Shown here in pieces: positions 16,433-24,827 of a stretch of 64,000 bases of DNA (position 1 is its first letter; each line of letters opens with the position of its first letter). Made by a program: the position numbers and the translations under genes. Source of the stretch: an uncultured Robinsoniella sp. (GTDB lineage Bacteria; Bacillota; Clostridia; Lachnospirales; Lachnospiraceae); NCBI GenBank assembly GCA_900539655.1, contig UQCR01000001.1:193111-257110 (forward strand), in the 5' to 3' direction. Under the pieces are notes generated by a model. The model saw only the letters and a list, made by a program, of their open reading frames with translations, searched no databases and was not told where the DNA came from.

Positions 16433-17748
16433 TGTTAGAGACGCTACGAAATGCATTTAAAATTAAGGAAGTACGAAAAAAGATTTTCTTCACGTTTTTG
16501 ATGCTGGTAGTAATAAGATTGGGCTCTCAGCTTCCTGTTCCAGGAGTGGATAGATCGTATTTAGCCAACTGGTTTGCAAACCAGACCGGTGATGCATTTA
16601 ATTTCTTTAGTGCATTCACCGGTGGCTCTTTCGAGAAGATGTCAATATTCGCATTGAATATTACACCTTATATTACATCCTCAATCATAATCCAGCTTCT
16701 TACAATTGCAATTCCGAAGTTAGAAGAAATGCAAAAAGAAGGGGAAGATGGCAGGAAGAAACTTACTGCTATTACCCGTTATGTAACGGTTGCTTTAGCA
16801 TTAATTGAATCAATTGCCATGGCAATTGGTTTTGGTAACAAAGGATTAATCCCGGATATGAACTTCGTGAAAGCATTTATGGTTGTAGTTGCATTAACAG
16901 CCGGTTCTGCTTTCTTAATGTGGGTTGGTGAACGTATTACAGAAAAGGGTGTCGGAAATGGTATCTCCATCGTATTGATGATCAATATCCTTTCCAGAAT
17001 TCCTTCTGATTTAACGACACTTTACACTACGTTCGTAAAAGGAAAATCTGTTGCCCGTGGTTCACTGGCAGCATTAGTAATCCTTGCAGTAATAGTGGTT
17101 ACAGTTGTGTTAGTTATACTTTTGAACGATGCACAGAGAAGAATCCCTGTTCAGTATGCAAAGAAAATGCAGGGACGGAAGATGGTTGGAGGCCAGTCCA
17201 CACATATTCCGTTGAAAGTAAATACAGCTGGAGTTATTCCGGTTATCTTTGCTTCTTCCCTGATGTCCATGCCGACTGTTATCGCATCGTTCTTAGGTAA
17301 AACCGGAGGAACTGGAGTTGGTGCAACCATCCTGGGAATGATGAGCCAGAATAACTGGTTTAGTCCAAAACAGCCGATTTATTCGGTTGGTTTGGTACTG
17401 TACATTGCAATGATCATTTTCTTTGCATATTTTTATACATCCATTACATTCAACCCAATTGAAGTAGCGGATAATATGAAAAAGCAGGGTGGATTTATTC
17501 CGGGTATTCGTCCTGGAAAGCCAACCACAGATTACTTAAACAAAATATTAAATTATCTCGTATTTTTAGGAGCTGTAGGACTTACAATTGTTGTTATAAT
17601 TCCAATCTTCTTTAACGGAGTATTTGGTGCATATGTTTCCTTTGGTGGTACATCCATCATCATCATCGTAGGTGTTGTTCTGGAAACATTAAAGCAAATT
17701 GAATCACAGATGTTAGTACGTAATTATAAAGGCTTCTTAAGTGAGTAA
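16432..17748 (+). CDS. secY: Protein translocase subunit SecY
   Basis: 438 aa with ten membrane segments; the channel of the Sec translocon in the cytoplasmic membrane. MLETLRNAFKIKEVRKKIFF is the cytoplasmic start, LGSQLPVPGVDRS follows TM1, GGSFEKMSIFALNITPYITS is the plug and TM2 region, and the C5 loop carries KKQGGFIPGIRPGKPT, the usual ribosome and SecA contact. Last gene before a structured gap that precedes adk. Confidence 0.97.
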   Translation: MLETLRNAFKIKEVRKKIFFTFLMLVVIRLGSQLPVPGVDRSYLANWFANQTGDAFNFFSAFTGGSFEKMSIFALNITPYITSSIIIQLLTIAIPKLEEMQKEGEDGRKKLTAITRYVTVALALIESIAMAIGFGNKGLIPDMNFVKAFMVVVALTAGSAFLMWVGERITEKGVGNGISIVLMINILSRIPSDLTTLYTTFVKGKSVARGSLAALVILAVIVVTVVLVILLNDAQRRIPVQYAKKMQGRKMVGGQSTHIPLKVNTAGVIPVIFASSLMSMPTVIASFLGKTGGTGVGATILGMMSQNNWFSPKQPIYSVGLVLYIAMIIFFAYFYTSITFNPIEVADNMKKQGGFIPGIRPGKPTTDYLNKILNYLVFLGAVGLTIVVIIPIFFNGVFGAYVSFGGTSIIIIVGVVLETLKQIESQMLVRNYKGFLSE

Positions 17749-17750
17749 AC

Positions 17751-17878
17751 AGTGTACTGCATCACTTACCGTTGTCTGCACAGGCAGCGGTAGGTGGGTA
17801 GTGCACTTAAATGCTATATAGGATGGATTATATCTGTTCATGGTTCTGAGCAGATAGGATGGATTATCATAAATATCC
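17751..17878 (+). other. secY-adk intergenic hairpins and short direct repeat
   Basis: A long stem runs from AGTGTACT (17751-17758) with ACTTACCG and CTGC to the matching GCAG, CGGTAGGT and AGTGCACT (ending near 17806). It has no T run, so it is not an obvious terminator. Next, AGGATGGATTAT occurs twice (about 17819 and 17857), flanking an ATCTG/CAGAT hairpin. The role is unknown. Confidence 0.5.
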
Positions 17879-17899
17879 AAGGAAAGGTAGGGGTAAAGT

Positions 17900-18544
17900 A
17901 TGAAGATTATCATGTTAGGTGCACCTGGTGCCGGTAAGGGAACACAGGCTAAGAAAATTGCGGATAAGTATCAGATTCCACATATATCTACAGGAGATAT
18001 TTTCCGTGCCAATATCAAAAATGGAACGGAACTGGGGAAGAAAGCAAAAACTTACATGGATCAGGGGCTGTTAGTTCCGGATGAGCTGGTAGTGGATCTG
18101 GTAGTAGACAGAGTACAGCAGAGCGACTGTGCAAATGGCTATGTTCTGGATGGTTTCCCAAGAACGATTCCTCAGGCAGAAGCATTAGATGCAGCACTTG
18201 CTAACTTAGGCGATAAAGTGGATTATGCAATTAATGTGGAAGTTCCGGACGAAAATATCATCAACCGTATGGGCGGAAGAAGAGCCTGTGTAGGCTGTGG
18301 TGCTACATACCATGTTGCATATAACCCTCCGAAAAAGGAAGGAACCTGTGACATTGACGGTGAAAAACTGATTTTAAGAGATGATGATAAACCGGAAACG
18401 GTTAAAAAGCGTCTGGATGTATATCATGATCAGACACAGCCGTTAATTGAGTATTACAGCAGCAAGCAAATATTAAAAGAAGTAGATGGCACCGTAGATA
18501 TGGAAGACGTATTTACAGCTATCGTACAGATATTAGGAGTGTAA
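17900..18544 (+). CDS. adk: Adenylate kinase
   Basis: 214 aa, long-lid form. Converts ATP + AMP to 2 ADP in the cytoplasm. P-loop GAPGAGKGT at residues 7-15; the NMP-binding DGFPRT segment; LID domain with zinc ligands Cys-x2-Cys (RRACVGCGATYH) and Cys-x2-Asp (GTCDIDGEK), as in Gram-positive zinc adenylate kinases. GGAAAGGTAGGGG lies upstream. Four bases separate it from map. Confidence 0.97.
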   Translation: MKIIMLGAPGAGKGTQAKKIADKYQIPHISTGDIFRANIKNGTELGKKAKTYMDQGLLVPDELVVDLVVDRVQQSDCANGYVLDGFPRTIPQAEALDAALANLGDKVDYAINVEVPDENIINRMGGRRACVGCGATYHVAYNPPKKEGTCDIDGEKLILRDDDKPETVKKRLDVYHDQTQPLIEYYSSKQILKEVDGTVDMEDVFTAIVQILGV

Positions 18545-18548
18545 CACT

Positions 18549-19313
18549 ATGTCAGTAACAATAAAGTCTGCAAAAGAAATTGAACTTATGAGAGAAGCTG
18601 GAAGATTACTGGAGATAACTCATAATGAATTGGCAAAGGCAATCAAGCCGGGGATATCTACCCTGGAAATTGATCAGCTTGGCGAGCAGATTATCAGAAG
18701 CTTTGGCTGTACTCCTAATTTTCTGAATTACAATGGATATCCGGCATCGATCTGCGTCTCCGTTAACGATGAAGTCGTACATGGAATCCCTTCTAAAAAC
18801 CGTATTTTACAAGAAGGAGATATTGTCAGCCTGGATGCTGGACTTATCTATAAAGGCTTTCACTCTGATGCAGCCAGAACTCATGCGGTGGGCGAAATCA
18901 GTAAGGAAGCAAAACAACTGATTGAAGTAACAAAACAGTCTTTCTTTGAGGGGATCAAATTTGCAAGAGCCGGACATCATCTGCATGAGATTTCAGCAGC
19001 GGTTCAGGCATATGCTGAGAGCTTTGGCTATGGCGTAGTCCGTGATCTGGTTGGACATGGAATAGGCACCAGCCTGCATGAGGATCCTCAGATTCCCAAT
19101 TTTGCACAGAAGCGCAGAGGTATCCGCCTTCAGCCTGGAATGACCCTTGCTATTGAGCCAATGATTAATGCCGGTCGTTATGATGTAGAGTGGCTGGATG
19201 ATGACTGGACGGTAGTGACAGAGGACGGTTCCTGGTCTGCCCATTATGAAAATACCGTATTGATTACGGAAGATGAGCCTGAAATTTTAACTTTAGGCCG
19301 TATAGATGAATAA
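18549..19313 (+). CDS. map: Methionine aminopeptidase, type I
   Basis: 254 aa. Removes the initiator methionine from nascent proteins. Metal ligands appear in order: Asp in VSLDAGLIYKGF, Asp in HSDAARTHAVG, His in LVGHGIGTSLHED, Glu in LAIEPMINAGR and Glu in HYENTVLITED. Short N-terminus without a zinc extension. Follows adk after four bases, so translation is likely coupled. Confidence 0.96.
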   Translation: MSVTIKSAKEIELMREAGRLLEITHNELAKAIKPGISTLEIDQLGEQIIRSFGCTPNFLNYNGYPASICVSVNDEVVHGIPSKNRILQEGDIVSLDAGLIYKGFHSDAARTHAVGEISKEAKQLIEVTKQSFFEGIKFARAGHHLHEISAAVQAYAESFGYGVVRDLVGHGIGTSLHEDPQIPNFAQKRRGIRLQPGMTLAIEPMINAGRYDVEWLDDDWTVVTEDGSWSAHYENTVLITEDEPEILTLGRIDE

Positions 19314-19325
19314 TGAGGGCAAAAA

Positions 19326-19634
19326 ATGGAAAGATTTGAGATAGGAATGCTGGCTGTATCAAGAGCCGGTCACGATAAGGACTGTCTGTATGTAATAAGT
19401 GCCATAGATGGTGAATATGTATATCTGACGGATGGCAGGGTGAAACCCCTGGAGCATCCCAAGAAGAAGAAGAAAAAACATATCCAGGTGATCCGCATAA
19501 TTCCGGAAGATTTGTGCGGTGCACCTATGGATTCACTTAAAAATGAAGATATCAAACGAGCAATTAAGCATTATCGTAAATCACAGAAAACAGATAATGT
19601 CAATCAGGTGAAGAAAGTTTCAGGAGGTTTTTAA
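19326..19634 (+). CDS. KOW domain RNA-binding protein (L14e/L27e-like)
   Basis: 102 aa. The N-terminal half, FEIGMLAVSRAGHDKDCLYV with EYVYLTDGRVKPLEHPKKKK, is a KOW/SH3-like domain resembling eukaryotic and archaeal L14e and L6e. A Lys-rich segment and a short helical tail follow. It is found between map and infA in many Clostridia; its function on the ribosome is not established. It touches infA directly (stop at 19634, start at 19635). Confidence 0.85.
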   Translation: MERFEIGMLAVSRAGHDKDCLYVISAIDGEYVYLTDGRVKPLEHPKKKKKKHIQVIRIIPEDLCGAPMDSLKNEDIKRAIKHYRKSQKTDNVNQVKKVSGGF

Positions 19635-19853
19635 ATGTCAAAAGTAGATGTTATTGAAGTAGAAGGAACTGTGTTAGAGAAATTACCAAATGCGATGTTT
19701 AAAGTAGAATTGGAAAATAAGCATGTGGTTTTAGCACACATCAGTGGAAAATTACGTATGAATTTCATTCGTATTCTTCCGGGTGACAAAGTTACAATCG
19801 AATTATCACCGTACGATTTAGATAAAGGCCGTATTATTTGGAGAGATAAGTAA
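19635..19853 (+). CDS. infA: Translation initiation factor IF-1
   Basis: 72 aa, the standard length. Binds the A site of 30S during initiation. MSKVDVIEVEGTVLEKLPNA and the S1-like OB fold continuing through GKLRMNFIRILPGDKVTIEL, SPYDLDKGRIIWRDK, are textbook IF-1. TCAGGAGGTTTT precedes the ATG and lies inside the preceding gene. Confidence 0.97.
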   Translation: MSKVDVIEVEGTVLEKLPNAMFKVELENKHVVLAHISGKLRMNFIRILPGDKVTIELSPYDLDKGRIIWRDK

Positions 19854-19871
19854 AAAAAGTTAATATTTTGC

Positions 19872-19900
19872 TTGCTTTTCCAATATATTCGTGTTATAAT
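19872..19900 (+). promoter_or_regulatory. Internal promoter before rpmJ
   Basis: TTGCTT at 19872-19877, a 17-base spacer and TATAAT at 19895-19900. It would give the alpha-operon genes (rpmJ to rplQ) their own transcript. Two small hairpins follow in the leader: GACACC/GGTGTC (19922-19940) and GCCC/GGGC (19948-19962). Confidence 0.75.
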
Positions 19901-19990
19901 TTGAGTCGAACTTTTTGTGAAGACACCATGTTTCGGTGTCGCAGTTTGCCCAAATACCGGGCGTTAAATGGTGTGAAAGGAGGATTTACC

Positions 19991-20104
19991 ATGAAGGTTA
20001 GATCATCAGTGAAACCTATTTGCGAAAAATGCAAAATCATTAAAAGAAAAGGAAGTATCAGAGTAATCTGTGAAAATCCGAAGCACAAACAGAGACAGGG
20101 TTAA
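19991..20104 (+). CDS. rpmJ: 50S ribosomal protein L36, zinc type
   Basis: 37 aa. MKVRSSVKPICEKCKIIKRK with Cys11, Cys14, Cys27 and His32 as zinc ligands. AAAGGAGG lies upstream of ATG 19991; the frame is open further upstream but without any start signal. Confidence 0.96.
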   Translation: MKVRSSVKPICEKCKIIKRKGSIRVICENPKHKQRQG

Positions 20105-20422
20105 TTCTGTTTGTAAAAGTTTTATTTTAGTGCGGCTGCAGCAGGACTCACCAGGGGGTGTTGTTACTGCTGATGACAATATAAAGTGGAGACTTGCTCC
20201 ACCATATATTGCTTATAATACCGGATGCATGCATACCACCTCATTCAGTAATGGGGGGCATTCGGAAAGGTCGTATTTCAATGCGGCTGGGCAGGACCAT
20301 CTATCCGTGCCTCAATTAAGGACAATATAATTAAGATTTCGAAGGGTGCACACATTTCAGACGTGCAAAAAGCATGGGCTGCGCGGCATCGTGATCTTAC
20401 AAGAAAATGGAGGAAATATTAC
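20105..20422 (+). promoter_or_regulatory. Long rpmJ-rpsM spacer with RNA structure
   Basis: 318 bases with no gene. Visible structure: a GTGGAG/CTCCAC hairpin near 20188-20205, and a partly repeated segment TGCGGCTGCAGCAGGAC (20131) and TGCGGCTGGGCAGGAC (20282). Many Firmicutes have only a short junction here. It could be a ribosomal protein leader, or a decayed repeat element. Confidence 0.4.
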
Positions 20423-20791
20423 ATGGCTCGTATTGCTGGTGTAGACTTACCAAGAGAAAAACGTGTAGAAATTGGATTAACTTACATCTACGGAATCGGT
20501 AGAGTAAGCGCAACAAAAATTCTGGAATCTGCAAAGGTGAATCCGGACACTCGTGTCAGAGATTTAACTGATGAAGAAGTAGGAAGAATCCGTGACGTAA
20601 TTGATGAAACACAGACTGTAGAAGGTGATTTAAGAAGAGAAATCGCTCTTAATATCAAGAGATTACAGGAAATCGGATGCTATCGTGGAATCCGTCATAG
20701 AAAAGGACTTCCGGTTCGTGGACAGAAGACAAAGACAAACGCAAGAACCAGAAAAGGTCCTAAGAGAACAGTTGCTAATAAGAAAAAATAA
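20423..20791 (+). CDS. rpsM: 30S ribosomal protein S13
   Basis: 122 aa. S13 sits in the 30S head and contacts the P-site tRNA and L5. MARIAGVDLPREKRVEIGLT, the IYGIGRVSATKILESAKV helix-hairpin-helix-like part and the basic tail RGQKTKTNARTRKGPKRTVA identify it. ATG at 20423 follows TGGAGGAAAT; the frame upstream of it belongs to the leader. Confidence 0.97.
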   Translation: MARIAGVDLPREKRVEIGLTYIYGIGRVSATKILESAKVNPDTRVRDLTDEEVGRIRDVIDETQTVEGDLRREIALNIKRLQEIGCYRGIRHRKGLPVRGQKTKTNARTRKGPKRTVANKKK

Positions 20792-20852
20792 TATTTGTAA
20801 TACGAAAATTATAAACTTTATTAAAGAATATGAGAAAGTAGGTTAGTTTAAA

Positions 20853-21248
20853 ATGGCTAAAAAAGTTACCAAAAAAGTGACAAAAAAGCGTGTAAAGAAA
20901 AACGTTGAACGCGGACAGGCACACATTCAGTCATCTTTCAATAACACAATCGTAACATTAACAGATGCTGAAGGAAATGCTTTATCATGGGCAAGTGCTG
21001 GTGGTCTGGGATTTAGAGGTTCAAGGAAATCTACTCCATATGCTGCACAGATGGCAGCTGAAACAGCTACAAAAGCAGCATTAGTACATGGTCTTAAGAC
21101 TGTAGATGTAATGGTAAAAGGACCAGGTTCAGGACGTGAAGCAGCGATTCGTGCTCTTCAGGCATGTGGTCTTGAAGTAACTAGTATCAGAGACGTGACT
21201 CCGGTTCCACATAATGGATGCCGTCCACCAAAACGCAGAAGAGTCTAA
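20853..21248 (+). CDS. rpsK: 30S ribosomal protein S11
   Basis: 131 aa. S11 forms the platform of 30S near the E site. Basic N-terminus, then ERGQAHIQSSFNNTIVTLTD, GPGSGREAAIRALQACGLEV and DVTPVPHNGCRPPKRRRV. Follows rpsM by 61 bases, with GAAAGTAGG upstream. Confidence 0.97.
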   Translation: MAKKVTKKVTKKRVKKNVERGQAHIQSSFNNTIVTLTDAEGNALSWASAGGLGFRGSRKSTPYAAQMAAETATKAALVHGLKTVDVMVKGPGSGREAAIRALQACGLEVTSIRDVTPVPHNGCRPPKRRRV

Positions 21249-21266
21249 TAGGAGGGGTAGAGTAAG

Positions 21267-21860
21267 ATGGCAGTTAATAGAGTTCCTGTTCTTAAAAGAT
21301 GTAGATCACTTGGATTAGATCCAATTTACTTAGGAATAGATAAAAAATCCACTAGAGAATTAAGAAGAGCAAACCGTAAAATGAGTGAGTATGGTTTGCA
21401 GTTAAGAGAAAAACAAAAAGCGAAATTCATTTATGGTGTTTTAGAAAAACCTTTCAGAAACTATTATAAAAGAGCTGAGAAAATGACGGGTATGACAGGT
21501 CCTAACCTGATGATCTTATTAGAGACCAGATTAGACAACGTATTATTCCGTGCAGGACTTGCAAGAACTAGAAAAGAAGCAAGACAGATCGTTGACCACA
21601 AGCATGTTTTAGTAAACGGCAAACAGGTTAATATCCCTTCTTATTTAGTAAAAGCAGGCGATACAATCGAAATCAAAGAGAAATGCAAAGGTTCTCAGAG
21701 ATACAAAGATATTTTAGATGCAACAAGTGGAAGACTTGTTCCTGAATGGTTAGATACTGAAGCAGAAGCATTAAAGATTTCTGTAAAAGAAGCTCCAGCC
21801 AGAGAAGCAATTGATGTTCCAGTTGATGAGATGCTTATCGTCGAGTTGTATTCTAAATAA
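21267..21860 (+). CDS. rpsD: 30S ribosomal protein S4
   Basis: 197 aa. Primary 16S rRNA binding protein with an S4 RNA-binding domain: RLDNVLFRAGLARTRKEARQ and VDHKHVLVNGKQVNIPSYLV. The N-terminus MAVNRVPVLKRCRSLGLDPI lacks the usual cysteine zinc motif, so it is the zinc-independent form. In some Firmicutes S4 regulates itself and it is placed elsewhere; here it keeps its alpha-operon place. Confidence 0.96.
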   Translation: MAVNRVPVLKRCRSLGLDPIYLGIDKKSTRELRRANRKMSEYGLQLREKQKAKFIYGVLEKPFRNYYKRAEKMTGMTGPNLMILLETRLDNVLFRAGLARTRKEARQIVDHKHVLVNGKQVNIPSYLVKAGDTIEIKEKCKGSQRYKDILDATSGRLVPEWLDTEAEALKISVKEAPAREAIDVPVDEMLIVELYSK

Positions 21861-21919
21861 TCCTTAAAGTGATTTCGTCACCCTCAAAAAAATGATAACC
21901 CAAAGGAGGGGCTTTTATA

Positions 21920-22879
21920 GTGTTCGATTTTAATAAACCAAAAATTGAGATAGCTGAGATATCAGACGATAAGACCTACGGAAGATTTGTTGTGGAACCT
22001 TTAGAGAGAGGTTACGGAACGACGCTTGGTAATTCTCTTAGAAGAATCATGCTTTCTTCACTGCCTGGAGCTGCAGTAAGCCAGGTAAAGATTGAAGGCG
22101 TGCTGCATGAATTCAGCTCGATTCCAGGTGTAAAAGAAGATGTCACTGAGATCATTATGAACATCAAATCACTGGCGATTCAGAACAACAGTGAGACGAA
22201 TGAAGCTAAGGTTGCATACATCGAGTTTGAAGGCGAAGGCGTAGTAACAGCTGCCGATATTCAGGCAGACCAGGATATTGAGATTCTCAATCCGGACTTA
22301 GTCATCGCAACTTTAAACGGTGGTGCAGACAGCAAATTATACATGGAACTTACCATTACAAAAGGCAGAGGATATGTAAGTGCTGATAAGGGTAAAAACG
22401 AAGATATGCCGATTGGTGTAATTGCAGTGGATTCTATTTACACCCCGGTAGAACGTGTTAACCTGACTGTCCAGAATACCCGTGTAGGCCAGATTACCGA
22501 CTACGATAAACTGACATTAGACGTATATACAAATGGAACATTAGCTCCTGATGAAGCAGTCAGCCTTGCAGCGAAAGTTTTAAGTGAGCATTTAAGCTTA
22601 TTCATTGACTTATCAGAAAATGCGAAATCCGCAGAAGTTATGATTGAAAAAGAAGACAATGAAAAAGAAAAAGTGTTAGAAATGAACATTGACGAATTAG
22701 AGTTATCTGTTCGTTCTTACAACTGCTTAAAGAGAGCCGGTATCAATACCGTAGAAGAATTGTGTAACAGGACTTCGGAAGATATGATGAAGGTTCGTAA
22801 CTTAGGACGTAAGTCTCTAGAAGAAGTATTAGGCAAATTAAAAGAACTTGGATTACAGTTGAACCCAAGCGACGAATAG
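21920..22879 (+). CDS. rpoA: RNA polymerase alpha subunit
   Basis: 319 aa. The N-terminal domain (about 1-230), starting MFDFNKPKIEIAEISDDKTY and including LERGYGTTLGNSLRRIMLSS, dimerises and binds beta and beta'. The C-terminal domain (about 250-310), LELSVRSYNCLKRAGINTVE and VRNLGRKSLEEVLGKLKELG, contacts UP elements and regulators. GTG start after AAAGGAGGGG. Separated from rplQ by a palindromic repeat. Confidence 0.97.
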   Translation: MFDFNKPKIEIAEISDDKTYGRFVVEPLERGYGTTLGNSLRRIMLSSLPGAAVSQVKIEGVLHEFSSIPGVKEDVTEIIMNIKSLAIQNNSETNEAKVAYIEFEGEGVVTAADIQADQDIEILNPDLVIATLNGGADSKLYMELTITKGRGYVSADKGKNEDMPIGVIAVDSIYTPVERVNLTVQNTRVGQITDYDKLTLDVYTNGTLAPDEAVSLAAKVLSEHLSLFIDLSENAKSAEVMIEKEDNEKEKVLEMNIDELELSVRSYNCLKRAGINTVEELCNRTSEDMMKVRNLGRKSLEEVLGKLKELGLQLNPSDE

Positions 22880-22900
22880 TTGCTGGGGTATACTTTCCCA

Positions 22901-22918
22901 ATTAATTTGGGAAAGATG
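22901..22918 (+). other. Small hairpin after rpoA
   Basis: CTTTCCCA and TTGGGAAAG can pair around AATTAA at roughly 22893-22916. No T tract follows, so it may be a weak processing or attenuation site; it stands just before the repeat element. Confidence 0.35.
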
Positions 22919-22928
22919 ACTGTGCCAA

Positions 22929-23086
22929 AGCGTGTTTTGAAATTGCTTTCTGACAGATGTACGTCACAGTTTGTGGGAGATTTGTCCCGGATGAAGGGCG
23001 CGTAGCGGGCTACGTAACCTGAATTCGGGGCAAATATGCCGCAAAGTGGGGCGTGCAGATGGCAGGAATGAATTTTCAAACAGGCT
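22929..23086. repeat. Palindromic MITE-like element between rpoA and rplQ
   Basis: A 158-bp imperfect palindrome. The ends AGCGTGTTTTGAAATT (22929) and AATTTTCAAACAGGCT (23071) are inverted copies. Inside, ATTTGTCCCG pairs with CGGGGCAAAT, and the centre is a perfect CGTAGC-GG-GCTACG hairpin (23001-23014). It interrupts a junction that is normally short. The arms match the mini-palindrome at 141-169. It codes for no protein. Confidence 0.65.
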
Positions 23087-23183
23087 CTAGGTATCAATAA
23101 TAAAACATTATGGACAAGAAAGCATTTAGGAAGTAAGCCCGAAGAGCATTCTTAGGTGTTCCACATATGGAGGAAATTTAAAA

Positions 23184-23720
23184 ATGGCAGGTTATAGAAA
23201 ACTTGGAAGAACTTCCAGTCAGAGAAAAGCATTAATCAGAAACCAGGTTACAGCTTTACTCCACAATGGTAAGATCGTTACAACAGAAACCAAAGCAAAA
23301 GAAATCCGCAAAGTTGCAGAAGGCTTAATTGCTATGGCTGTTAGAGAAAGAGACAACTTTGAAACTGTTACTGTTACTGCAAAAGTAGCACGTAAAGACA
23401 AAGATGGCAAAAGAGTAAAAGAAGTTGTAGATGGTAAGAAAGTTACTGTTTACGATGAAGTTCAAAAAGAAATCAAAAAAGACAATGCTTCCAGACTTCA
23501 TGCCAGAAGACAGATGTTAAAAGTACTTTATCCTGTAAAGGAAGTACCGAAGGAAGCAGCTGGTAAAAAAGCTAATGCGAAACAGGTTGATTTAGTAGAT
23601 AAATTATTTACTGAAATCGCTCCTAAATATGCAGACCGTAACGGTGGTTATACAAGAATCGTAAAGATTGGCCTTCGTAAGGGTGATGCAGCTATGGAAG
23701 TTCTGTTAGAGCTTGTATAA
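23184..23720 (+). CDS. rplQ: 50S ribosomal protein L17, long form
   Basis: 178 aa, against about 120 aa in many bacteria. MAGYRKLGRTSSQRKALIRN and the end YADRNGGYTRIVKIGLRKGD are the conserved parts. Relative to short L17, a charged insertion of about 40 residues lies around residues 62-102 (AKVARKDKDGKRVKEVVDGK onward) and a smaller one around 117-132. Such long forms occur in other Lachnospiraceae. TGGAGGAAAT precedes the ATG. Ends the ribosomal cluster at a strong terminator. Confidence 0.96.
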   Translation: MAGYRKLGRTSSQRKALIRNQVTALLHNGKIVTTETKAKEIRKVAEGLIAMAVRERDNFETVTVTAKVARKDKDGKRVKEVVDGKKVTVYDEVQKEIKKDNASRLHARRQMLKVLYPVKEVPKEAAGKKANAKQVDLVDKLFTEIAPKYADRNGGYTRIVKIGLRKGDAAMEVLLELV

Positions 23721-23730
23721 GAGAAATAGA

Positions 23731-23760
23731 CTCCCGCTAGATGATAGCGGGAGCTTTTTT
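23731..23760 (+). terminator. Terminator of the ribosomal cluster
   Basis: CTCCCGCTA and TAGCGGGAG pair perfectly around GATGA, followed by CTTTTTT. Confidence 0.95.
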
Positions 23761-23769
23761 ACAGTTTGT

Positions 23770-23783
23770 ATGAAATCGATACC
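23770..23783. promoter_or_regulatory. Operator for the LacI-type sucrose regulator (site 1)
   Basis: TGAAATCGATACC, identical over 13 bases to the site at 24995. It lies 40 bases before the regulator start, so it suggests autoregulation. Confidence 0.7.
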
Positions 23784-23822
23784 TCAAAATATGTTTTTAT
23801 GATAAGGAAGGTTGAAAACATT

Positions 23823-24827
23823 ATGAATATCAGTGAAATAGCGGAATTAGCAGGAGTCTCCAGAGCTACGGTTTCCAGGTATTTTAATAATGGCTACATA
23901 AGTGACGAGAAAAGGGAAAAAATCCGTGATGTAATAGAAAAAACTGGTTATGTACCTTCCATGTCCGCGCAGGCACTTCGCACGAAGAAGTCAAGGCTGA
24001 TTGGTGTCATTGTGCCAAAGATCAGCTCTGAGTCAATCAGCAATATGGTAAATGGAATCAGCCAGGTACTTACAAAAAACGGTTATCATATATTGCTTGG
24101 AAATACCGAAAACAACATCAAGAAAGAATTGGAATATATCAATGTCTTTCGGAATAACCATGTGGACGGAATTGTATTCATTGCCACCATGTTTACGAAA
24201 AAACATATGGACGAATTGAAATCGCTGGATGCGCCAGTGGTGATACTGGGGCAGGAATTAGAGGGTTACTGCAGTGTATTCCATGATGATTACCACGCAG
24301 CCAGGGAATTGACAGAAAGTTTGATTCACGCTGGATGCCGTCAACTTGGATTTTTAGGTGTGACAGAAAAGGATCATGCAGTTGGTGTGGAACGTAAAGA
24401 TGGCTTTTTGGCCGCCCAGAAGGGTGCTGGAATGGAAATAAACAGTAAGGCTATGCGAGTATGTGAGTTTCAATCAGAATCCGGATACAGGCAGATGAAA
24501 CAGCTTCTGGAAGATGTGCCGAAGGTGGATGGAGTCGTATGTGTAACAGACAGTATCGCTCTTGGGGCTATTGAATATATGAAAGAAAAAGGACTGCGCA
24601 TACCGGAGGATATATCTGTAGCAGGTATGGGTGACAGCCAGTTTTCAAGAGTAATTACCCCAAAACTTACTACAGCCAGATTTTTTTATGAACAAAGTGG
24701 ACAAGAAGCGGCAGAAATGTTAGTAAATCTTATCGAAGCCAAAGATACCCATGTGAAAAAACTCAAATTAGGATATGAAATTATTCTGAGAGATTCTGTA
24801 AGGAAGAAATGTTCAGATACCCTCTAA
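23823..24827 (+). CDS. scrR: LacI family sucrose operon regulator
   Basis: 334 aa. N-terminal LacI helix-turn-helix, ISEIAELAGVSRATVSRYFN, with hinge helix MSAQALRTKKSRLIGVIVP, then a periplasmic-binding-protein-like sensor domain including DGVVCVTDSIALGAIEYMKE and ISVAGMGDSQFSRVITPKLT. The frame opens at a TTG (23766), but the ATG at 23823 places the helix-turn-helix at the N-terminus as in the family; a GGAAGG site precedes it. Its operators lie before itself and before the sucrose PTS gene, so the sucrose role follows from context and is an inference. Confidence 0.85.
   Translation: MNISEIAELAGVSRATVSRYFNNGYISDEKREKIRDVIEKTGYVPSMSAQALRTKKSRLIGVIVPKISSESISNMVNGISQVLTKNGYHILLGNTENNIKKELEYINVFRNNHVDGIVFIATMFTKKHMDELKSLDAPVVILGQELEGYCSVFHDDYHAARELTESLIHAGCRQLGFLGVTEKDHAVGVERKDGFLAAQKGAGMEINSKAMRVCEFQSESGYRQMKQLLEDVPKVDGVVCVTDSIALGAIEYMKEKGLRIPEDISVAGMGDSQFSRVITPKLTTARFFYEQSGQEAAEMLVNLIEAKDTHVKKLKLGYEIILRDSVRKKCSDTL

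Noticed and set aside
23766..23822. Longer scrR start at TTG 23766
   Set aside because: It would place the operator inside the coding region and push the helix-turn-helix away from the N-terminus.
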